Of a DNA stretch of 64,000 nt, positions 1 through 9,811 are shown piece by piece. The DNA is from Paenibacillus sacheonensis (GTDB lineage: Bacteria; Bacillota; Bacilli; Paenibacillales; Paenibacillaceae). The position numbers were made by a program, and so were the translations under genes. The stretch's first letter is position 1. Every line of letters begins with the position of its first letter. The notes under the pieces are model-generated. The model did no database searches. It was given only the letters and a program-made list of their open reading frames with translations, and was not told the DNA's origin. The DNA lies in the NCBI RefSeq assembly GCF_009909195.1, contig NZ_JAAAMU010000011.1, forward strand, positions 126,501 to 190,500. Direction: 5' to 3'.

Positions 1-34
1 GATAAGCGTATAAGTGATAAGTGCAGGTTCCTCG

Positions 35-742
35 CTACTCACGGACGATGCTGCTCATCCGGTCTTCCAGATCTGCCCTCGCCTTGGCGCCGGCCAGTTC
101 CTCGAACACCGACATGCCCGCCGATAGATTCGGTTTGCGGTTCACATTATGGGCATCGGTCGCGATCGCGTGCACGAATCCGGCTTCGATCAGCCACTTG
201 CCGAACTGCTGCGCGTCAGGTCCGAAGCTGCCGATCAGGCTGTCCGCCGATACCTGCGTCCACACGCCGAGCTCGATCAGCCGCAGCAGCAGCTCCGGCG
301 TATCCCGAAAGAAATAATGCCGTTCCGGATGCGCCAGCACCGGCCGGATTCCGGCGTCCAGCAGCCGCTCCGCGATCTCCGGCGTGTCCGCGTCATATTC
401 CTTCCAGCGCTGCTCCAGGAGCAGGTGGGCGGCACGCCTTCCCAAGTACGAAAACGTGCGGTTCCTCGCATGCTCGCCCAAGAATGCCTTGTTCTCCAGC
501 CGAACCTCATTGCCGGGATGCAGCCGAACGTCAATGCGCTGCCGCTCCAGCTCCGTCTGCAGCTCATCCAGCTTGCGATGTACGATGTCGGCCGTCGTCA
601 GAAACGACTCGTTAAAGTGAGGCGTCGCGATAATATCCCGAATGCCGTCCCCGTAAGCGATCCGCGCCATGGCAACCGATTCTTCCAAATCCTTCGCGCC
701 GTCGTCCACGCCGTGCAAGATGTGGCAGTGAATATCGATCAT
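35..742 (-). CDS. PHP-type protein tyrosine phosphatase (CpsB/YwqE family)
   Basis: A 235-residue manganese-dependent phosphatase of the PHP superfamily. Family members remove phosphate from bacterial tyrosine kinases and their substrates that control polysaccharide export. Metal-ligand motifs appear in order: HCH at residues 4-6 followed by GVDDGA, ATPHF near 40, AHPER in the middle, and DAHN near the C-terminus. I start at the ATG at 742, preceded by GGGGG; an in-frame start 63 bases upstream adds an unrelated tail. No kinase or capsule genes are visible beside it. It lies 93 bases after a diguanylate cyclase gene on the same strand, so shared transcription is possible. The family is clear; the substrate is not. 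Confidence 0.87.
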   Translation of the reverse strand: MIDIHCHILHGVDDGAKDLEESVAMARIAYGDGIRDIIATPHFNESFLTTADIVHRKLDELQTELERQRIDVRLHPGNEVRLENKAFLGEHARNRTFSYLGRRAAHLLLEQRWKEYDADTPEIAERLLDAGIRPVLAHPERHYFFRDTPELLLRLIELGVWTQVSADSLIGSFGPDAQQFGKWLIEAGFVHAIATDAHNVNRKPNLSAGMSVFEELAGAKARADLEDRMSSIVRE

Positions 743-835
743 GGCAGTACCCCCACACTCCGTTTTTTTCCATATTAGCAGAGCAAGCTGCAGCCGGCAA
801 CGCATAATCCAGCCCTGCAGCCTGAACCGAAACGG

Positions 836-1819
836 CTAACGCTCCGGCACTTGTTCGAAATGGGTGACCCGGTTCCGCCCGCCGCTCTTGGAGGCATACA
901 AGGCCAAATCCGCTTGATCGACGAGCGTAACCTCCGTGGCCTCCGGCGATACGGTCGCGGCGCCGATGCTGACGGTGATCCGGTACCCGTCCATTTCCGT
1001 CGACGAGGCTGCCTCGCAGTAGCGTTCCGCGGCCAGCAGCGCCTTCGCCCGATCGGTCTCCGGAAGAAGCACGACGAACTCCTCGCCGCCGTACCGGGCG
1101 ACGATATCGGATGCGCGCGACAAGGAGCGGAGCAGCTCGGCCAGCTTGATGAGGATCAAATCGCCCACGGGATGGCCGTACGTATCGTTGATTCGCTTGA
1201 AATGATCGATGTCGAAGAGCAGCAGCGAGAACGGCTCGCCCGATTCGCGGTAGGCGGCGAGGCTTGCCAGCAGTCCGTCCTGGAAGAAGCGGCGGTTCCG
1301 GAGCCCCGTCAGCGGGTCGGTCGACGCCAGCATTTCGAGCCGGTCGTTGACGCGCATCAGCTCCTGCTGCTTGCTCTCGTATTCCCCATGCAATCGCTCC
1401 AGCTGCTCGTTCGCTTCTTTCGTCGCCTGATACAGCTCTTCGAGCTTGGTCTTCGTCTGGAGCATGTCCTTCTCGTATTCGATCCGTTTGCGCATCTCGA
1501 GCACGACGCAATCGATCACCGTCTCCCCGCCGCGTTCCTGGCGAACGCCGTTGAGCAGCACGGGCACGTCCTCCCGCGCGCTTGTCCGAAGCGAGAAATA
1601 CATCTCGTTCACGTGCCCGTACAGCTGGATGTACGGATAGAAATACGTATGGAAGAACAGCTTGTTCGTCACGGACATCGCGGATTCGATATGCTGGCCG
1701 AGCAGCCCGTCCCGTTCATAGCGCAGCATGTCCAGGAAGGTTTGATTGACCGAGCGGACGATGCCCGTGTCCGAGATCGAGACGTAGCCGCAAGGCGCTT
1801 GGTCTAATTGAATATCCAT
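836..1819 (-). CDS. PAS-GGDEF diguanylate cyclase, partner of RsbQ-like hydrolase
   Basis: A 327-residue protein with an N-terminal PAS-like sensor domain (about 1-110), a helical coiled-coil linker (about 112-165) and a C-terminal GGDEF domain. The active-site motif is GGEEF at 244-248. An RASD tetrapeptide at 235-238 sits exactly five residues upstream, the position of the product-inhibition I-site. It should make cyclic di-GMP and be feedback inhibited. No membrane segment is visible, so it is probably cytoplasmic. It starts 24 bases after an RsbQ-like hydrolase gene. In B. subtilis, RsbQ works with the PAS domain of the phosphatase RsbP; here the output is a cyclase. The coupling is inferred from order and family. 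Confidence 0.9.
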   Translation of the reverse strand: MDIQLDQAPCGYVSISDTGIVRSVNQTFLDMLRYERDGLLGQHIESAMSVTNKLFFHTYFYPYIQLYGHVNEMYFSLRTSAREDVPVLLNGVRQERGGETVIDCVVLEMRKRIEYEKDMLQTKTKLEELYQATKEANEQLERLHGEYESKQQELMRVNDRLEMLASTDPLTGLRNRRFFQDGLLASLAAYRESGEPFSLLLFDIDHFKRINDTYGHPVGDLILIKLAELLRSLSRASDIVARYGGEEFVVLLPETDRAKALLAAERYCEAASSTEMDGYRITVSIGAATVSPEATEVTLVDQADLALYASKSGGRNRVTHFEQVPER

Positions 1820-1843
1820 GTCGGGAATGTCTCTCCTCCAATG

Positions 1844-2650
1844 CTACGCGCGGGCCAGATAGCTTTTGATCAAACGGGTCGTTTCTTCCGGATGGCTGAG
1901 ATGCGGGTAATGCCCCCTTGCCGTCATCCGTTCCAGCCAGCTGTTCTGCAAGCGGGCATGCAGGTAATCCCCTACCTCGAAGGGAGATATGCTGTCGTCC
2001 GCGCACTGCAGGATGAGCGACGGCACCGTTGCCTGCGGGAGGCTCGCCCGGCAATCCGACCGGAACGTGACCTCCGCGAACTGCCGCGCGATATGCGGGT
2101 CCCGGGAGCAGAAGCTTCGCTCCAGCTCCTCGGTCAGCTCCTTCCGGTCGGCGTTCTGCATGACGATCGGCGCCAAATAGCTGGCCCAGCCGACGAAGTT
2201 CAACTGCATCATCGTCAGCAGCTCGTCGATATCCTGTTTGTCGAAGCCGCCGTAATACGCCGGAGGATCGTTCATATAGCGCGGGGACGGCCCCAGCATG
2301 ACGATACGGTCGAAAAACTTCGGATCGCGGATGGAGGCCAGCATGCCGATCATGCTGCTGACGGAATGCCCGACAAAGATGGCGTCCCGCAGCTCCAGCG
2401 TCTCCATGACATCCAGGACGTCCTGGGCGTAGCCATGGAGGCTGTTGTATTTGGCGGCGTCGTAGTCGCCGATTCGGGATTGGCCGGAGCCGACGTAATC
2501 GAACAGGACGATCCGGTAATGGTCGACGAAGCCCGGCACCATCAGCCGCCACATCTCCTGATCGCATCCGAAGCCGTGCGCGAACACGATCGTTTGGCTG
2601 CCGGAACCGAATACGTTGACGTTATTGCGCGCGAGGACGTCTATGTTCAT
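1844..2650 (-). CDS. rsbQ: RsbQ-like alpha/beta hydrolase sensor protein
   Basis: A 268-residue alpha/beta hydrolase, collinear with B. subtilis RsbQ as I remember it. The triad is Ser96 (in GHSVS), Asp219 (in CADDS) and His247 (in RGHYPH), the same numbering as RsbQ. Shared stretches include FGCDQ, FDYVGSG and GYAQDVLDV. RsbQ is needed for the energy-stress branch that activates sigma-B through RsbP; plant D14/KAI2 receptors share the fold. The ATG follows GGGAGGGG. No PP2C phosphatase lies beside it. The next gene encodes a PAS-GGDEF protein, so this hydrolase probably supplies a ligand or signal to that PAS domain. A -10-like TATAAT lies near 2694-2699, but I found no good -35. Confidence 0.9.
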   Translation of the reverse strand: MNIDVLARNNVNVFGSGSQTIVFAHGFGCDQEMWRLMVPGFVDHYRIVLFDYVGSGQSRIGDYDAAKYNSLHGYAQDVLDVMETLELRDAIFVGHSVSSMIGMLASIRDPKFFDRIVMLGPSPRYMNDPPAYYGGFDKQDIDELLTMMQLNFVGWASYLAPIVMQNADRKELTEELERSFCSRDPHIARQFAEVTFRSDCRASLPQATVPSLILQCADDSISPFEVGDYLHARLQNSWLERMTARGHYPHLSHPEETTRLIKSYLARA

Positions 2651-2759
2651 AGGGATTCCCCTCCCAGCGTGTCGAATGTCGAATATGCTCCCTATTATAT
2701 CGAAAAACCGCGAACAGGGATGAAAATTCTCTCATGCCCTACAAGCCTTGTTCCGCTTT

Positions 2760-3671
2760 CTAGCGATGCAGTGCATACCGGTTCGCTTTGCTCCAGCGGC
2801 GGATGAGCTGCACTTCGTCCTCGGACAGCTCCCGCACCTCCGCAGCCGCGAGATTCTGCAGCAGCTGCTCGCGCGAGCTGGCGCCGGGCACGGCGACGGC
2901 AACCGCCGGATGGCTGAGCGAGTAGCGGAGCGCCAGCTGCGTCAGGCTCCGAAGCTCCGGATCGCGGGCCGCCAGCTCCTCCAGCTGACCGCGGAGCGCC
3001 GACAGCTCCTCCAGCTCGTAATCCGGCACGCCCTTGACGGGCGTGCGGTTCGCGGCAAGCGCTCCGCCGGCAAGCGGACCTCTTGCGATAACGCTGATGC
3101 TCTTCTCCTGAAGCAGGGGAAGCACGTCCTCTTCTGCGCGGCGGTCAACGATGCTATACGGGTTCATCACGCTGACGATATCAGCGCGCGCGACGTATTC
3201 GCGGATCACGTTCGGACGGATCGAAGAGATGCCGTAGGCGCGGATGACTCCTTCGCGCTTCAGCGTCTCGAACGCATCGATCGTCTCGTCGATCGGATCG
3301 TCCAGCGTGCCTCCATGAAGCTGGTAGAGATCGATATAATCGGTGCCGAGCCTGCGCAGGCTATCTTTGACGGCTCCTAATAGATACGCCTTGGAAGCGT
3401 CCCACGTCCAGCCCGCCTGTCCGGCTATCCGCCGGTTGCCCGCCTTCGTGGCCAGCACGACGCGGTCTCGCCGCCCTCGGATGGCTGTGCCCACGAGCTC
3501 CTCGTTACGGCCGCCGTCGTAGAGATCGGCGGTATCGAGCAGATTCACGCCGCGGTCGAGCGCTTCGTGAATAAGGCCGACCGCCTTCCCTTCGTCCGTC
3601 CCCAGGGACATGCAGCCGAGACCGATCTCGCCGACGAGCAGCCCGGAATTTCCAAGTCGATTCATTCTCAT
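2760..3671 (-). CDS. Aldo/keto reductase
   Basis: A 303-residue NAD(P)H-dependent oxidoreductase with an AKR TIM barrel. The catalytic tetrad is visible as Asp46 and Tyr51 (LLDTADLYDGG), Lys76 (LATKAG) and His119 (YQLHGG). The C-terminal half keeps the nucleotide-binding region ending in VAVPGAS. Such enzymes reduce aldehydes or ketones to alcohols; the substrate cannot be read. The start is ATG at 3671 with a second ATG two codons later, and the ribosome site is weak. It ends 109 bases before rsbQ on the same strand, so it may stand alone or feed that operon. Confidence 0.9.
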   Translation of the reverse strand: MRMNRLGNSGLLVGEIGLGCMSLGTDEGKAVGLIHEALDRGVNLLDTADLYDGGRNEELVGTAIRGRRDRVVLATKAGNRRIAGQAGWTWDASKAYLLGAVKDSLRRLGTDYIDLYQLHGGTLDDPIDETIDAFETLKREGVIRAYGISSIRPNVIREYVARADIVSVMNPYSIVDRRAEEDVLPLLQEKSISVIARGPLAGGALAANRTPVKGVPDYELEELSALRGQLEELAARDPELRSLTQLALRYSLSHPAVAVAVPGASSREQLLQNLAAAEVRELSEDEVQLIRRWSKANRYALHR

Positions 3672-3872
3672 TTCTATATCGCGTCCTTCCTATGCCGTTT
3701 GGCGGGTTTCTTTGATTGTAGCCGATCGAACGGCAGCGAACCACTCATCCGCGCCGCCCGCATGAGATGAATAAGATTCCTTGATCAGACAAAAAATACG
3801 GCATCCGGAACGGATTCGACGAGCGCCAACCGCTTGGGGGCAGCGATTTTTGCAGAAAGTTCTCGAAAATAG

Positions 3873-3900
3873 TTTACATACCATGTAATATCTTTATACT
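3873..3900 (+). promoter_or_regulatory. Sigma-A type promoter for ddh
   Basis: TTTACA at 3873-3878 and TATACT at 3895-3900 are separated by 16 bases and lie about 60 bases upstream of the ddh start codon. Confidence 0.6.
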
Positions 3901-3963
3901 GTTATATAGCAGTCCTATCAGTTATTTACCCCATTTTGCTTTTACGATTCGAGGAGGATCATC

Positions 3964-4950
3964 ATGCAGCAATCGATTAAATTAGGTATCGTCGGGTACG
4001 GAAATCTCGGCAAAGGCGTTCGCAAGGCCATCGGCCAAAACCCGGACATGGAGCTCGTTGCCGTGTTTACGAGAAGAACGCCATCCGAGCTTGCAAGCGG
4101 CAGCGAAGGCGTAAAGTTCGAGCATATCTCCGCAGCCGAACAGTACAAAGGCATCATCGACGTCATGATTCTCTGCGGCGGCTCCGCGACGGATCTGCCG
4201 GAACAGACGCCGGACCTGGCGCGGATGTTCAATACGGTCGACAGCTTCGACACCCATGCGAAAATCCCCGAGTTCTTCGAAGCGGTTAACGCCGTCGCGA
4301 AGAAAGCCGAAACGCTGAGCGTCATCTCCACGGGCTGGGATCCGGGCTTGTTCTCCCTGAACCGCCTGCTAGCGGAAGCGATTCTGCCGCAAGGCACGGA
4401 TTATACGTTCTGGGGCAAAGGCGTCAGCCAAGGCCACTCCGATGCCATTCGCCGCGTGCCGGGCGTCAAGGGCGGCGTTCAATATACGGTTCCCGTTCAA
4501 GAGGTCATCGATCGGATCCGCTCGGGCGAAACGCCTGAATTGTCCACGCGCGAGAAGCATCTTCGCGAATGCTTCGTCGTTGCCGAGGAAGGCGCGGACC
4601 AAGAAGCGATTCGCGAGACGATCGTGAATATGCCGAACTACTTCTCCGACTACGACACGACGGTGACGTTCATCTCCGAAGAGCAGCTGAAATTCGAGCA
4701 CGAAGGCATGCCGCACGGCGGCTTCGTCATCCGCAGCGGAATTACCGGCGACAACACGAAACAAATCGTCGAATTCGGCCTGAAGCTGGAGAGCAATCCG
4801 GAGTTTACCGCCAGCGTGCTGGTCGCTTACGCAAGAGCGGCCGTTCGTCTGCGCAAAGACGGCATCACCGGCGCCAAGACGGTATTCGATATTCCGCTCG
4901 GCCACCTCTCGCCGAAATCGGCGGAGCAGCTTCGCAAAGAACTGCTGTAA
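3964..4950 (+). CDS. ddh: Meso-diaminopimelate dehydrogenase
   Basis: A 328-residue NADPH-dependent enzyme that makes meso-2,6-diaminopimelate from tetrahydrodipicolinate and ammonia in one step. The product serves lysine synthesis and peptidoglycan. A Rossmann signature (GIVGYGNLGKG) occupies residues 8-18, and the sequence runs collinear with the known family, including STGWDPGLFS and the MPHGGFVIRSG region of the substrate domain. The length is normal. The ATG follows AGGAGG. It is a single-gene unit with its own promoter and a terminator at about 5059. The convergent neighbour is glutamate dehydrogenase, another ammonia-fixing enzyme. I saw no lysine riboswitch in the short leader. Confidence 0.95.
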   Translation: MQQSIKLGIVGYGNLGKGVRKAIGQNPDMELVAVFTRRTPSELASGSEGVKFEHISAAEQYKGIIDVMILCGGSATDLPEQTPDLARMFNTVDSFDTHAKIPEFFEAVNAVAKKAETLSVISTGWDPGLFSLNRLLAEAILPQGTDYTFWGKGVSQGHSDAIRRVPGVKGGVQYTVPVQEVIDRIRSGETPELSTREKHLRECFVVAEEGADQEAIRETIVNMPNYFSDYDTTVTFISEEQLKFEHEGMPHGGFVIRSGITGDNTKQIVEFGLKLESNPEFTASVLVAYARAAVRLRKDGITGAKTVFDIPLGHLSPKSAEQLRKELL

Positions 4951-5058
4951 GAAACGCATTTTACGCCGCATTCAAGCAGCACTCAAGCCGCATCTCCAGT
5001 AAGCGATAGCTTGAATGGATAGCTGGATTAGAGCGCTAAAAGCAATAGCTATAATAGA

Positions 5059-5097
5059 AGAACCTTGCTGTCCCGAGGATGGCAAGGTTCTTTATTT
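5059..5097. terminator. Terminator between ddh and gdhA
   Basis: A 10-bp stem (AGAACCTTGC with GCAAGGTTCT, 13-base loop) is followed by TTATTT on the plus strand. It lies between convergent genes and could serve both. Confidence 0.8.
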
Positions 5098-5115
5098 ATG
5101 CCGGGATGATTCCGA

Positions 5116-6760
<1,645 letters not shown>

Positions 6761-6806
6761 AATGCAAAAAAGAGCCTCAATCTCCACGAATGGAAATCGG
6801 GGCTCT
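6761..6806 (-). terminator. Terminator of the AraC/GyrI-type gene
   Basis: Read on the minus strand, AGAGCC pairs with GGCTCT as the base of a longer imperfect stem, followed by TTTTTTGCATTTTT. It lies 18 bases past the stop of the upstream gene. Confidence 0.8.
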
Positions 6807-6823
6807 CGTGAGCCTAGGCAGGC

Positions 6824-7702
6824 TTAAATCTGCTTCTTCTTGACCGGAATCCAAATCTCGCTCCGGAAGACGGGCGAGGTCACGTCCTTATCCGCGTTCC
6901 ACAGCATCTCCGGGCCCGGGCTCTGCTCGTAGCTCGCGGACACGAACCATTCGGAGTAGATGCGTCCCCACACGTTCTGCAGCGTCTCCGGGAAGGGGCC
7001 GACGGCTTCGAACACGGCCCATGTCGAGGCTTCGACGTCCAGCTGCGCAAGATGATCCGGGCACGCCTTCGTCGTCGCCGCGCCGATAAAGTGGTCCAGC
7101 CCGCCCTTCTCCTCCATTCTGTCCTCCGAGAAGTTGACGGATGCGCTGATCAGCCCCTCCGGCTCTACATTGGACAGGTCCTTAAGCGCTTGGATCTTGT
7201 CCGGGTCCAAGCTTTGCCACATGGCGGCAATGTCGGGATTGACCCCATTGAACACGATCGGGACTCTCTTCATGATGCCCGCGATACGGAATGCGTCTTT
7301 CTCTACGATGCGATAATTCATTGCGCTTCCTCCTTTGATAGCCAGTTGGAAGGTCATGGCCGAATAGGCGGTCAGCGACTCGCCGGCGATCCGAGCCTGC
7401 GAAGGCGTCATGCCGTGCAGCAGCTGAAACGCGCGCGCGAAGGAATCGGGAGAGCCGTACCCGTATTTCAACGCCACGTCGATCACCTTGACGTCGCTCC
7501 CTCCGAGCTCGAAGGCGGCAAGCGTCAGGCGCCTGCGGCGAATGTACTCCGACAGCGGGATGCCCGCCAGGAAGGAGAACATCCGTTGAAAATGGTAGTC
7601 GGAGCAGCAGGCCCGCTTCGCCGCTTCCTTCACGTCGATCTCGCCCGCAAGGTGATCCTCGATATAGGCCATCGCCTCGTTCATATGCTTCAGCGCATCC
7701 AT
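6824..7702 (-). CDS. AraC family regulator with GyrI-like effector domain
   Basis: A 292-residue transcription factor. Residues 1-110 form an AraC double helix-turn-helix ([22 protein letters not shown] and [20 protein letters not shown] are the two recognition units). Residues about 130-290 form a GyrI/SOUL-type effector domain ending in [10 protein letters not shown]. This arrangement is the Rob/BltR-like class that senses small hydrophobic drugs or metabolites. I choose ATG at 7702, preceded by AGAGGAGG; the frame extends 36 codons further upstream without a ribosome site. No obvious target gene adjoins it. Confidence 0.88.
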   Translation of the reverse strand: MDALKHMNEAMAYIEDHLAGEIDVKEAAKRACCSDYHFQRMFSFLAGIPLSEYIRRRRLTLAAFELGGSDVKVIDVALKYGYGSPDSFARAFQLLHGMTPSQARIAGESLTAYSAMTFQLAIKGGSAMNYRIVEKDAFRIAGIMKRVPIVFNGVNPDIAAMWQSLDPDKIQALKDLSNVEPEGLISASVNFSEDRMEEKGGLDHFIGAATTKACPDHLAQLDVEASTWAVFEAVGPFPETLQNVWGRIYSEWFVSASYEQSPGPEMLWNADKDVTSPVFRSEIWIPVKKKQI

Positions 7703-7897
7703 TCGTCTGACCTCCTCTGCATAAAGGATAACAAGGATCGCACGCGCGCATCCGACTTTTCGTGCCCGATTATACGGGGTTGCCCTTGCTTGTTCCCTTC
7801 CCGGCAGCACCCGCTCCTGAAAGCCCGGACTCCGGGCACAGGGTCGCGCCGAGAGCAGGAGCCGGGAGCAGGGCGGGCGACCGGGCGCCGTTAGCTG

Positions 7898-8857
7898 TTA
7901 ATACTTCTTGCCGTAGTCAACCAGATTGCGCAGCTTCCCCGGTCCGCTGGACAAATAGATTCCCAGATTGGAAGCGAACAGGCGAATCAGCCGCTCATTG
8001 TTGCGGACGGTCATCCCGCCGGCATTATGCGGCGTTACGATCACGTTCTCCATCGCCCACAGCGGATGCCCGGCAGGCAGCGGCTCCTGCTCGAACACGT
8101 CGAGCCCGGCACCCGCGATCACGCCTTGGTTCAGCGCCGCGACCAAGTCATCCGTCCGTACCGTGGCCCCGCGGCCGACATTAATGAAATACGCGCTGCG
8201 CTTCATGACGGCGAATCGCTCGGCATGGAACAGATGCCGCGTCTCGTCCGTGAGCGGCAGGATGTTGACGACATAATCCGCCTCCCGCAGCGCATCGTCG
8301 AGCCCGGCCGTATCGTAGACGACATCCGCCTCCGGCACCGAGCGTCCCGACCGGCTGACGGCTGCGATGCGCATGTCGAACGCGCGCGCAAGCCGGGCGA
8401 CCTCGCGGCCGATCTCGCCGGCGCCGATGATCGCGACCGTGCCGCCGTTCATCTCGGCCAGCGTCTCCGGGCTTTCCCAGCGCTGCTCCCGTTGATTGCG
8501 AACGGCGGAGACAATGCCCCGCGACAGGCCCAGCATCATGGCTGCGGCCGTCTCGGATACCGAGCGGGCATGAACGCCGCTGGCATCCGTCAGCAGGATG
8601 CCGCGCCGCTCCAGCAGGTCGAGCGGCAGGCTATCGATGCCGGAGGACCAGCTCTGCACCCAGCGAAGCTTGGAATCTTCCCGCAGCGCAATGTCTTTCA
8701 CCTTGGCATCCCAGCCCAAGATGACTTCGGCTTCTAGATAATCGCGGTCTTCCAGCTCGGACGCTTGTCCGAACACGATCGTTTCATTCGGCGCCGCGCT
8801 GCGCACGGCTGCTTGCTGCTCGGGCGTAAACGCGCGCAGGCAAAGGATCGTTCTCAT
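7898..8857 (-). CDS. D-2-hydroxyacid dehydrogenase
   Basis: A 319-residue NAD(P)-dependent dehydrogenase. The nucleotide motif is IIGAGEIGREVA. The catalytic set is Arg in INVGRGA, Glu in DVFEQEPLP and His in VTPHNAG. The family interconverts 2-keto acids and D-2-hydroxyacids; the YPxx/GhrB-like substrate range cannot be read from sequence. The ATG follows AAGGAGG. It seems to be a single-gene unit. Confidence 0.9.
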   Translation of the reverse strand: MRTILCLRAFTPEQQAAVRSAAPNETIVFGQASELEDRDYLEAEVILGWDAKVKDIALREDSKLRWVQSWSSGIDSLPLDLLERRGILLTDASGVHARSVSETAAAMMLGLSRGIVSAVRNQREQRWESPETLAEMNGGTVAIIGAGEIGREVARLARAFDMRIAAVSRSGRSVPEADVVYDTAGLDDALREADYVVNILPLTDETRHLFHAERFAVMKRSAYFINVGRGATVRTDDLVAALNQGVIAGAGLDVFEQEPLPAGHPLWAMENVIVTPHNAGGMTVRNNERLIRLFASNLGIYLSSGPGKLRNLVDYGKKY

Positions 8858-8989
8858 AACTGGATATCCTCCTTGTCGGTTGCGAAGATGGTCAATGCGG
8901 TTGGCGCTGAACCTTTGCGGCTGGACAATTCAAACGGAACTCATTTAAAACCGAACTCACTAGAGCCGAAATAATTAAAGCTGCACCAA

Positions 8990-9748
8990 CTAAAGCTGAA
9001 CGCGCAGCAGTCTCGTCTTCGTCACCATGCCTGCGCTCTCGAGCGTCTGCTTCGAGGCATCGTTATAGTACCAGCACCCGCAGACGGGGGTTAATCCTTG
9101 GCCGCTGCACCATTTCCGAAGCTGACGAATGATCGTTCTTCCGACTCCCTGCCTCCTGAAGTCCTCGTTCGTGAACATCCCGATGCTCGCTTGTCCGTCG
9201 GACAGCTTGGAGCGCTCGACGATGCCAATGCCTAATAAGTCGCTCCCGCGACGGTAGACGAAGAGCTCGCCGTTCGCGATGCGCTGCTCGTAGCGATCCA
9301 GGAAGCCGCCGCAGACGAGCTCGATTGCGCCAAGGTCGTCTACGCCGGCCATTCGAAACGCCGGGTCGTCTTCAATCTGGGCCGCCGCGTCGCTTTCCTG
9401 AAAGAAATACGCCTGCTTCTGAATGCTCAAGTCCTTGTCGATCGCCAAGCTGAGGAACGGCTCGTCGCAGGTGGGAACGAAGAGCGCCTTCACGGCGTGA
9501 CGTTCCAGCATGCCGCCGAACAAATGCTGCGCATGCTTGCGATGGGATGGACGAACGTAAAATTGCGTGACCAGCTGCCCGTCATGAATCGCGTAATAAC
9601 CAATGGGTTCCGCTTCGTCCCGCATGCCGTAGAAAGCCGAAGCCAGGATGTGCTCCTCCAAGAAGGAGTCGATCGGCGAGGACAGCTCCTCCAGGTACGC
9701 ATGCAGCAGCTCCTGGATGTCCTCGCGCAGGCATTCTTCCGTCACCAC
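8990..9748 (-). CDS. GNAT family N-acetyltransferase
   Basis: A protein of about 252 residues with a C-terminal GNAT domain. The acetyl-CoA loop is RRQGVGRTIIRQL, followed by the GCWYYNDASKQTLESAGM segment typical of the last strand and helix. The N-terminal half (YYAIHDGQLVTQFYVRP) may be a degenerate second GNAT fold. I prefer GTG at 9748, seven bases after AAGGGGAG; an ATG 42 bases upstream is possible. It lies 64 bases downstream of the ABC-F gene on the same strand. The substrate is unknown. Confidence 0.82.
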   Translation of the reverse strand: MVTEECLREDIQELLHAYLEELSSPIDSFLEEHILASAFYGMRDEAEPIGYYAIHDGQLVTQFYVRPSHRKHAQHLFGGMLERHAVKALFVPTCDEPFLSLAIDKDLSIQKQAYFFQESDAAAQIEDDPAFRMAGVDDLGAIELVCGGFLDRYEQRIANGELFVYRRGSDLLGIGIVERSKLSDGQASIGMFTNEDFRRQGVGRTIIRQLRKWCSGQGLTPVCGCWYYNDASKQTLESAGMVTKTRLLRVQL

Positions 9749-9811
9749 TCGACATCTCCCCTTTCCTTCATGCTTATTGTTCGCGCCCATCGCGATCAGA
9801 AGCTTCTCAAG

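Noticed and set aside
5..3900. A sigma-B partner-switching locus around rsbQ
   Set aside because: No RsbP, RsbV, RsbW or sigma-B gene lies near the hydrolase; the neighbour is a GGDEF protein.
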